This document shows, piece after piece, positions 1 to 5,159 of a DNA stretch of 7,670 nt. Origin of the DNA: Candidatus Omnitrophota bacterium. GTDB taxonomy: Bacteria; Omnitrophota; Gorgyraeia; Gygaellales; Profunditerraquicolaceae. The translations under genes and the position numbers were made by a program. Below the pieces are notes generated by a model. That model was given only the letters and a program-made list of their open reading frames with translations, searched no databases and was not told the origin of the DNA. Location: positions 1-7,670 of the forward strand of contig VGKF01000035.1 in NCBI GenBank assembly GCA_016867175.1, written 5' to 3'. Position 1 is the first letter of the stretch, and the number at the start of each line of letters is the position of its first letter.

Positions 1-115
1 AATAGAGGAGCAAAAAAGAGATAGCCATGATCGCTATCCTACTGGGCAGGGCTTCTCCTAGCGAAAGAATAAAGTCCTTAAACTTATATGATGGTTTTTT
101 CGGTATCTTTATCAA
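1..115 (-). CDS. Possible 5' end of a further gene, partial, start uncertain
   Basis: A minus-strand frame is open from inside the end of the ABC ATPase gene to the left edge. It runs out of the window, so only the N-terminus would be visible. Two starts are possible. A TTG at 115-113 has AAGGTG seven bases upstream and would overlap the ATPase gene by 32 bp. It gives a basic N-terminus (IKIPKKPSYKFKD) followed by a hydrophobic stretch ending AIMAISFLLLY. An ATG at 28-26 has AGGA eight bases upstream and gives only MAISFLLLY. The basic-then-hydrophobic pattern suggests a membrane or secreted protein. An open frame of this length can occur by chance, and a weak terminator-like hairpin lies on the ATG. 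The family cannot be identified. Confidence 0.33.
   Translation of the reverse strand, partial: MIKIPKKPSYKFKDFILSLGEALPSRIAIMAISFLLLY
12..39 (-). terminator. Weak terminator-like stem-loop after the ABC ATPase gene
   Basis: Read on the minus strand, GATAGC (38-33) and GCTATC (25-20) pair around a 7-nt loop (GATCATG). A G-U pair can extend the stem by one. Two bases later comes a run of six T (17-12). This resembles a rho-independent terminator about 45 bp after the ATPase stop, but the stem is short and only half G/C. The loop contains an ATG that could start the next gene, so the structure could instead affect translation initiation or be coincidental. Confidence 0.28.
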
Positions 116-1187
116 AAAAGTGCACCTTGCTCATGTCAAAAACTACATCCATATCTTGATTGACCTTCGGCCTATCATGCGCACCTACACGGGCAATGAA
201 AGTGTGCTTTCCTGTATTGAGATAAAGATATACCTCCGAGCCCATTGGCTCGGCTACCTCGCAGTTGACCCTGACGATATTTTCAGGGGGAGCATCAGAA
301 ACAAATAATTTATCGTAGATATCCTCTGAACGGATGCCGAATATTATCTCCTTATTTACATAACCGGCGAGCTTCTCCTGCATATCCTCTACGACCTTTA
401 TAATAATCTTGCCTTCTTCAAAATATAGGCGACTGTCTTTTTTGACGATCCTGCCCAGCATAAAGTTCATGGGAGGAGATCCGATAAAACCGGCCACAAA
501 TTTGTTTATGGGGCGGTCATAAATAGAGATGGGGTCTGCTACCTGCTGTAATACGCCATCTCTCATTACTGCAATCCTATCGCCCATAGTCATGGCTTCG
601 ACCTGATCATGCGTTACATAGATCATGGTAGTCTGCAGCCTGATATGCAGCTTATGTATCTCGGTGCGCATCTGCACCCGAAGCTTGGCGTCAAGGTTGC
701 TTAAGGGTTCGTCAAAAAGAAAAACCGTAGGCTTCCTTACGATAGCCCTGCCCACCGCTACCCTCTGCCTCTCTCCGCCGGAGAGCTCTCTCGGCCTGCG
801 GTTAAGCAGGTGTTTTATGCTAAGCATATCAGCGGCTTCATTGACGCGCTGGATAATATCATGTTTGGGGTAATGGCGAAGCCTAAGGCCAAAGGACATG
901 TTTTCAAATACCGTCATATAGGGATATAAGGCATAGCTCTGGAATACCATAGCAATATCGCGGTCTTTAGCCGGAACGTCATTAACTATCCTATTGCCTA
1001 TATAGATATTGCCGCTGGTAATCTCCTCTAATCCGGCAATCATCCTAAGGGCAGTAGACTTGCCGCAGCCGGAAGGCCCTACCAGGACCATGAATTCTTT
1101 ATTCTCGATATCCAGGCTTATATCATTGACTGCCCTGGTACCGCCAGCAAAAATCTTAGAAATATTTTGAAGGCTTACCTGCGCCAT
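84..1187 (-). CDS. ugpC: ABC transporter ATP-binding protein, MalK/UgpC/MsmX type
   Basis: Cytoplasmic ATPase of a carbohydrate-type (CUT1) ABC importer: it binds and hydrolyses ATP to drive a membrane permease pair. The 367 residues match the usual MalK/UgpC length. Visible motifs are Walker A GPSGCGKST (37-45), Q-loop Q83, signature LSGGERQR (135-142), Walker B VFLFDEP (155-161), D-loop SNLD (163-166) and switch His193. The signature has Glu where LSGGQ has Gln, a common variant. From about residue 236 a C-terminal OB/TOBE regulatory domain follows, with the family-typical GIRSEDI at 284-290. The ATG start lies 16 bp after accD, with GGGA five bases upstream. No permease or solute-binding gene is visible, so the substrate is unknown. 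It may be a shared ATPase serving several permeases, as MsmX does, which is inference. The symbol denotes the family, not a proven glycerol-3-phosphate role. Confidence 0.9.
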   Translation of the reverse strand: MAQVSLQNISKIFAGGTRAVNDISLDIENKEFMVLVGPSGCGKSTALRMIAGLEEITSGNIYIGNRIVNDVPAKDRDIAMVFQSYALYPYMTVFENMSFGLRLRHYPKHDIIQRVNEAADMLSIKHLLNRRPRELSGGERQRVAVGRAIVRKPTVFLFDEPLSNLDAKLRVQMRTEIHKLHIRLQTTMIYVTHDQVEAMTMGDRIAVMRDGVLQQVADPISIYDRPINKFVAGFIGSPPMNFMLGRIVKKDSRLYFEEGKIIIKVVEDMQEKLAGYVNKEIIFGIRSEDIYDKLFVSDAPPENIVRVNCEVAEPMGSEVYLYLNTGKHTFIARVGAHDRPKVNQDMDVVFDMSKVHFFDKDTEKTII

Positions 1188-1203
1188 ACCTTTCCCAATA
1201 AAA

Positions 1204-2043
1204 TCAACTTAAGTAATCGATTAACTCACCCAGGGTGGACTTCATATTTTTGCGATGCACTATCATATCTATTAAGCCATGCTCTAATAAAAACTCCGAG
1301 CGTTGAAAACCAGCCGGCAGCTTCTGTTTTATAGTCTGCTCGATAACCCGCGGACCGGTAAAGCCGATAAGCGCCTTGGGTTCGGCAATAATCAAGTCCC
1401 CCAGGCCTGCAAAAGAAGCCATGACTCCGGCCATGGTAGGATTGGTGAGCACCGAAATAAAAGGAAGCCTTGCTTTATGATGGTAGGAGAGCGCGGCCGA
1501 GGTCTTAGCCATCTGCATCAGGCTAAACATCCCCTCATACATCCTGGCCCCTCCGCCTGAACCAGAGACGATTATTATGGGAAGCTTATTTTTGGTAGCA
1601 GTTTCGATAGCACGGGTTAATTTCTCTCCTACCACAGAACCCATAGAGCCCATGATAAAACGGGAATCCGTAACCGCAATAATGACTTTTCTGTTATCCA
1701 GAAGGCCTTCTCCGGTTACTGCCGCTTCTTTTAAACCAGTCGCCTCCTGGTCCTGGGTTAATTTATCGGCATAACTTTTATGACCCTTAAAATCCAGCGG
1801 GTCCCTGGAACTCATCTGACTATCATGCTCTAGAAATGCATCTTTGTCTATAAGCGTGTTAACCCTTTCCTCGGCAGTAAGAAGAAAATGATACTCGCAC
1901 TTCGGGCAAACTTTTAGGTTCTCCTCCAGGGTTTTGTTGTAAAGGACCTCGGAACAACCTTCACATTTAACCCAGAGGCCGTCCGGCATTTCCTTTTTCT
2001 TTACCCTGACGATGGTATATTTAGGTTTTCCAAAAAGTGCCAT
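1204..2043 (-). CDS. accD: Acetyl-CoA carboxylase carboxyltransferase subunit beta
   Basis: Beta subunit of the carboxyltransferase that moves the carboxyl group from carboxybiotin to acetyl-CoA, giving malonyl-CoA for fatty-acid synthesis; it works as a heterotetramer with AccA. The 279 residues are close to the usual bacterial length. The N-terminal four-cysteine zinc ribbon is intact (C27, C30, C46, C49). The crotonase-fold core includes MGSMGSVVGEK (131-141), the glycine-rich oxyanion loop and ARMYEG (166-171), SLMQMAKTSAAL (174-185), TNPTMAGVMASFA (200-212) and GFTGPRVIEQT (227-237). The glycine loop reads SGSGGGARM, apparently one glycine longer than the SASGGARM of well-known AccDs. 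The ATG is preceded only by a weak AGG three bases away, and the DUF1015 stop is 12 bp upstream, so translation may be coupled. accA, accB and accC are not in the window and must lie elsewhere. Confidence 0.95.
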   Translation of the reverse strand: MALFGKPKYTIVRVKKKEMPDGLWVKCEGCSEVLYNKTLEENLKVCPKCEYHFLLTAEERVNTLIDKDAFLEHDSQMSSRDPLDFKGHKSYADKLTQDQEATGLKEAAVTGEGLLDNRKVIIAVTDSRFIMGSMGSVVGEKLTRAIETATKNKLPIIIVSGSGGGARMYEGMFSLMQMAKTSAALSYHHKARLPFISVLTNPTMAGVMASFAGLGDLIIAEPKALIGFTGPRVIEQTIKQKLPAGFQRSEFLLEHGLIDMIVHRKNMKSTLGELIDYLS

Positions 2044-2055
2044 ATGCCTGTTATT

Positions 2056-3342
2056 TTAAGTTAACGGCTCTTCATGCCTGCTTATCGCTAACCCAGATAG
2101 CACCTTAGGGTAAAAATAAGTAGACTTAGGGGGCATCTTATTACCGCTAAGCGCCACTGAGATAATCTGCTGTATCTTTACCGGATTAAGAAAAAATGCT
2201 ATCAGGCCATTCTGGCTATCTGTTTTTTCAATTAACTCCTGTGCATGAGGGCTAAAGGCAATCTGCTCTTTATTATTTAAGTCAAGGCCCAGGATATCCT
2301 TTAGGATGATATAATTTAGGATGCAGACGTCGAGCGAGCGGTAGTCCTGGGGCTTATCATTTATAATCTTATCTAGGATTTTGACATTTTTTAAGCGCAG
2401 CAACGAATACCTCTTATTATGATACATGCCGAGAATATGCTCTGTTTTTCCGGCCTTCTCCATGAGAAAAAAGAACCTGGAGCGATCCTTGACTTCCTCT
2501 ATAGCAAAAAACTCTATAAGTTTATCAATAAGGCTAGAGGGATCTATGGGGTACGATAATTTTACCAAGCGGTGTATGGGTAAAATCGTAAGTCCCCTGG
2601 GGTCAGTGTTTGTAAAGTAGGCCAGGAGATAATTGAAACTCTCTTTCCCCGTATAAGAACCCATCTTCTTTTTAATTTCATCGCGCCAGGCGCAGGCTAC
2701 CTCATAACGATGATGCCCGTCGGCAATAAAGATAGATTCCCCCGACATCTTATTTTCCATATCACGCAGTATTTCGGGGGAATCTATCCTCCATAACTTA
2801 TGCGTGACCTTTTCGTCATCCGTGATTTCGACGAAAGGCTTATTCTCTTTAATATATTTTTGATAGATACTTTGTATAATGCGTTTTTTATCCGAAAAAA
2901 TAACAAATACGGGGCTGAGGTTAGCCTTTACTTTTTTTAGAAGTTTAAGCCTGTCTTCCTTGGCTTCCTGATGAGTATGCTCATGCCCAAAGGTAGATTT
3001 TTTTTCTTCCAGATAAAGCCTGGCGATAAACCCTAAACGGGTCCTCTTCTCTCCTTTTAAATTATACTGCTGGCTGTAAAAATATATCGCTTCTTTATCT
3101 TCAGGGATAAGTATCCTGTTTTTGAGCCAATCCTTAAAATAACTTCCTGCTATGCGGTATTTATCTTCCTGGGGGGCGGCCTTTGGCAAAAGTACGTGTA
3201 TGAGGTTGTTAGGGTGCAGGTCATGAAAATACTGCTGGCGCTCTGGCGAGATCACATCGTAAGGCGGACAGACCACCTTGGAGAGGTCTTTTATCTTATC
3301 CTGATTATAAATAACTGCCTTAAAAGGTTTTATCTGCGCCAT
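2056..3342 (-). CDS. DUF1015 family protein (COG4198-like), function not established
   Basis: This is a 428-residue soluble protein that fills the usual length of the DUF1015 family. Family-like features run in order: IKPFKAVIYN near the N-terminus (4-13), VVCPPYDVIS (23-32), NLIHVLLP (46-53), the histidine-rich FGHEHTH (118-124), ANLSPVFVIFS (140-150), the strongly conserved IADGHHRYE (206-214), LTILPIHRLV (251-260), and a C-terminal MPPKSTYFYPKVLSGL (403-418). The His- and Asp-bearing ADGHHRYE motif looks like a catalytic or metal/nucleotide-binding site, but I do not assign a reaction. There is no signal peptide or membrane segment, so it should be cytoplasmic. The start overlaps the vanZ-like gene by 13 bp and has no good Shine-Dalgarno, so coupled translation is likely. 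The frame is open further upstream, but the MAQIKPF start is typical of the family. Confidence 0.88.
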   Translation of the reverse strand: MAQIKPFKAVIYNQDKIKDLSKVVCPPYDVISPERQQYFHDLHPNNLIHVLLPKAAPQEDKYRIAGSYFKDWLKNRILIPEDKEAIYFYSQQYNLKGEKRTRLGFIARLYLEEKKSTFGHEHTHQEAKEDRLKLLKKVKANLSPVFVIFSDKKRIIQSIYQKYIKENKPFVEITDDEKVTHKLWRIDSPEILRDMENKMSGESIFIADGHHRYEVACAWRDEIKKKMGSYTGKESFNYLLAYFTNTDPRGLTILPIHRLVKLSYPIDPSSLIDKLIEFFAIEEVKDRSRFFFLMEKAGKTEHILGMYHNKRYSLLRLKNVKILDKIINDKPQDYRSLDVCILNYIILKDILGLDLNNKEQIAFSPHAQELIEKTDSQNGLIAFFLNPVKIQQIISVALSGNKMPPKSTYFYPKVLSGLAISRHEEPLT

Positions 3343-3710
3343 AGGTATATTATACCGGCAACAAATGCGCCAAGTCCATCAATGACAATATCATATAAAG
3401 AAGCTGTTCTGCCAGGCACAAAAGACTGGTGCCATTCGTCACTTAGGGCATAAAGTAGGCACAAAATGAATGCCCAGTAAAAACGCTTAATCCTAACAAA
3501 ACCACCCGCCTTTAATGCCCGGTTAAGAAATAAGGACAAAAAAAAGTATTCCGTAAAATGAAAGACAACATCCTGGTATTTGAATATCGCGGGTATTGCC
3601 TTTCCAGGGATAGACGAAGCAGAAAAAATAATTATAGCATAGATTACAACAGGTAGCCAATATTTAATCAAGAAAATACCCACAGGGGAACTATTTGTGG
3701 GGGCAGGCAT
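3330..3710 (-). CDS. VanZ-family membrane protein
   Basis: Small integral membrane protein of 126 residues. About four hydrophobic helices are visible, near residues 12-32, 47-64, 76-91 and 106-124. The VanZ-type conserved signature is present between and into the last helices: DEWHQSFVPGR (91-101), then SLYDIVIDGLGAF (104-116). An earlier DVVFHFTEYFFL (47-58) matches the family's first His/Glu/Tyr block. VanZ was named from a teicoplanin-resistance cluster, but most homologues are housekeeping proteins of unknown function. Nothing here supports antibiotic resistance, as no vanA/H/X-type genes are nearby. The ATG start overlaps the FmdB gene by 20 bp and has GAAGGA four bases upstream. The 3' end overlaps the DUF1015 gene by 13 bp, so the gene is embedded in a translationally linked trio. 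Confidence 0.87.
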   Translation of the reverse strand: MPAPTNSSPVGIFLIKYWLPVVIYAIIIFSASSIPGKAIPAIFKYQDVVFHFTEYFFLSLFLNRALKAGGFVRIKRFYWAFILCLLYALSDEWHQSFVPGRTASLYDIVIDGLGAFVAGIIYLWRR

Positions 3711-3963
3711 TGCATCCTTCTTTTGCTTTGGGGCAGGTGTTTGTTTCGCTCACTTTGGCGGTATGCGTACCGGACTTTTCCTGCTTGCGGTAATCAGTGG
3801 CATAAAAACCTGAACCCTTAAAGATAAACCCAGAGCCGCTACTGATTAACCGCTTGACTTTCTTCTCGCACTTGGGGCATTTATTTAAGGGCCTGGCGGT
3901 AATCTTCTGAGAGGCCTCAAATCTATAACTGCAGTGCGTACATTCATATTCATAGGTGGGCAT
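3691..3963 (-). CDS. FmdB-family zinc-ribbon protein with cysteine-rich tail
   Basis: Small cytoplasmic protein of 90 residues. It starts MPTYEYEC, the hallmark of the FmdB/CxxC_CXXC_SSSS putative regulatory family. A zinc ribbon is formed by C8-x2-C11 and C29-x2-C32. Next comes the family's serine/glycine block, RLISSGSGFIFKGSGFYATDY (38-58), with the usual conserved GSGFY. The family is named after a putative regulator of a methylotroph formamidase operon; its general role is not established. Unusually, the last 14 residues hold three more cysteines (C77, C84, C87), and this tail is encoded partly within the 20-bp overlap with the vanZ-like gene. The ATG is well supported by AGGAG seven bases upstream. 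The gene follows dnaJ by 26 bp. Confidence 0.9.
   Translation of the reverse strand: MPTYEYECTHCSYRFEASQKITARPLNKCPKCEKKVKRLISSGSGFIFKGSGFYATDYRKQEKSGTHTAKVSETNTCPKAKEGCNACPHK
3715..3720 (-). promoter_or_regulatory. Shine-Dalgarno site of the VanZ-like gene
   Basis: GAAGGA on the minus strand, four bases before the ATG at 3710-3708 and inside the FmdB-like coding region. It supports the overlapping start over a later TTG near residue 14, which would cut into the first membrane helix. Confidence 0.6.
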
Positions 3964-3970
3964 CTTATTG

Positions 3971-3975
3971 CTCCT
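3971..3975 (-). promoter_or_regulatory. Shine-Dalgarno site of the FmdB-like gene
   Basis: AGGAG on the minus strand, seven bases before the ATG at 3963-3961. It is one of the clearest ribosome-binding sites in the window and fixes the start of this short gene. It sits in the largest gap of the unit (26 bp). Confidence 0.75.
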
Positions 3976-3989
3976 ATATAATTATACCT

Positions 3990-5147
3990 TTACTTAAAAG
4001 CCTTTTTTATCTTGTCGGAGAAACTTTCTTTATCTAGGCCTTCTCCTGAGGCCCTGGCAAATTCCTCTATGAGCTGGCGCTGCTTGACATTGAGATTCTG
4101 CGGGATCTCTACCTCAACCCTAACTAGCTCATCGCCTTTTCCGTGGCCGTAGACATCAGGGATGCCTTTTTCCTTAAGCCTGAATACCCTGCCGCTTTGT
4201 GTACCGGCAGGAATCTTCATCTTCACTCTTCCTTCAAGCGTAGGTACTTCGGTTTCTGCGCCTAATATAGCTTTTACCAGGCTGATCTTTATCTCTGTCG
4301 AGATATCATTATTATGCCTTTCAAAAACATCGTGCTTCTCTACCTCGATATTTACATAGAGATCTCCCCTGCCGGCTGTCCCCGCCTCGCCTTCTGAGCG
4401 TACTCTAAGATGCGAGCCGGAATCCACGCCTGCAGGAATCTTGACTTTAATTTTATGCGTTACTCGGCTACGGCCTTCACCGCGGCAGCTAGGGCAAGGA
4501 GCCTGTATAATTGAACCCTCTCCTCTACAGCGCGAGCAGGCCTGCGCTAACTGAAAGAAGCCATTTGAGACTACGGTACGGCCGGAGCCTTTGCACTGCG
4601 GACAGGTTGATTTTTTGCTACCGGGTTTTGCCCCGCTACCGGAACAGGTAGAGCAGGTATCATAACGCGGCAGGTTAATGGTCTTTTCTGTCCCGGCTGC
4701 CGCCTCTTCCAAGGTAATAGCTACGGCAACCTCCAGGTCTCTTCCGCGCCTGCTGCGGCTGCTACGTGAACGGCCTCTGCCGCCAAAGATATCAAAACCT
4801 AAATCAGAGAATATCTCATCAAACAGTCCTCCGCCGAAACCGGAATCTGACATATCCTGGAAGACGCTAGAAAAATCAGCGCCTTTGAATATATCTTCAT
4901 AGGCATACTTTTGATCTATTCCGGAATGGCCGTACTGGTCGTATAAAGCGCGCTTATTAGCGTCGGATAATACGGCGTAGGCCTCGGATATCTCCTTAAA
5001 TTTCTCCTCAGCCTCTTTCTTCTGCTCGGCCGGTACCCGGTCAGGATGATACTTAAGCGCAAGGCCGCGGTAGGCGGTTTTTACCTCCTCCAGGGTAGCG
5101 TTCTTTTTAGCGCCTAGAATCTCGTAATAGTCGCGTTTTGTAGACAC
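3990..5147 (-). CDS. dnaJ: Chaperone protein DnaJ
   Basis: Hsp40 co-chaperone that delivers unfolded clients to DnaK and stimulates its ATPase. The 385 residues are a full type-I DnaJ. The J-domain covers about residues 6-72, with HPD at 34-36 and the QYGHSG end block. A G/F-rich linker follows (about 80-135) with DIF-like elements (EDIF, DEIF, FDIF) and an Arg/Ser-rich run. All four CxxCxGxG zinc repeats are intact: 165-172, 182-189, 204-211 and 218-225. The C-terminal substrate-binding domains include KVKIPAGVDSG (234-244) and VPTLEGRVKMKIPAGTQSG (301-319). The start is GTG, 12 bp after the dnaK stop and in the same frame as dnaK, with no convincing Shine-Dalgarno. Translation is probably coupled to dnaK. 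Confidence 0.97.
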   Translation of the reverse strand: MSTKRDYYEILGAKKNATLEEVKTAYRGLALKYHPDRVPAEQKKEAEEKFKEISEAYAVLSDANKRALYDQYGHSGIDQKYAYEDIFKGADFSSVFQDMSDSGFGGGLFDEIFSDLGFDIFGGRGRSRSSRSRRGRDLEVAVAITLEEAAAGTEKTINLPRYDTCSTCSGSGAKPGSKKSTCPQCKGSGRTVVSNGFFQLAQACSRCRGEGSIIQAPCPSCRGEGRSRVTHKIKVKIPAGVDSGSHLRVRSEGEAGTAGRGDLYVNIEVEKHDVFERHNNDISTEIKISLVKAILGAETEVPTLEGRVKMKIPAGTQSGRVFRLKEKGIPDVYGHGKGDELVRVEVEIPQNLNVKQRQLIEEFARASGEGLDKESFSDKIKKAFK

Positions 5148-5159
5148 CTTTATTTCATC

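Noticed and set aside
27..308. Plus-strand ORF of 93 codons at the left edge
   Set aside because: It lies antisense to the ABC ATPase C-terminus, has no recognisable domain, and all other genes are on the opposite strand.
595..900. Plus-strand ORF (625-873) with a hydrophobic, cysteine-containing N-terminus
   Set aside because: Antisense to the ABC signature and Walker B region, which fully explains the sequence conservation there.
3343..3357. 13-bp palindrome GGTATAATATACC just before the DUF1015 start, possibly an operator or promoter
   Set aside because: It lies inside the vanZ-like coding region near its end, is short and A/T-rich, and has no second copy with the same symmetry. The related GGTATAAT before fmdB is not palindromic.
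3330..3710. VanZ as a glycopeptide-resistance gene
   Set aside because: The family is broad and mostly unrelated to resistance; no van ligase, dehydrogenase or dipeptidase gene is nearby.
3972..3990. Possible internal promoter before the FmdB-like gene (GGTATAAT on the minus strand)
   Set aside because: TATAAT is a perfect -10 hexamer, but no TTGACA-like -35 lies 16-18 bases upstream, and A/T-rich gaps give such hexamers easily.
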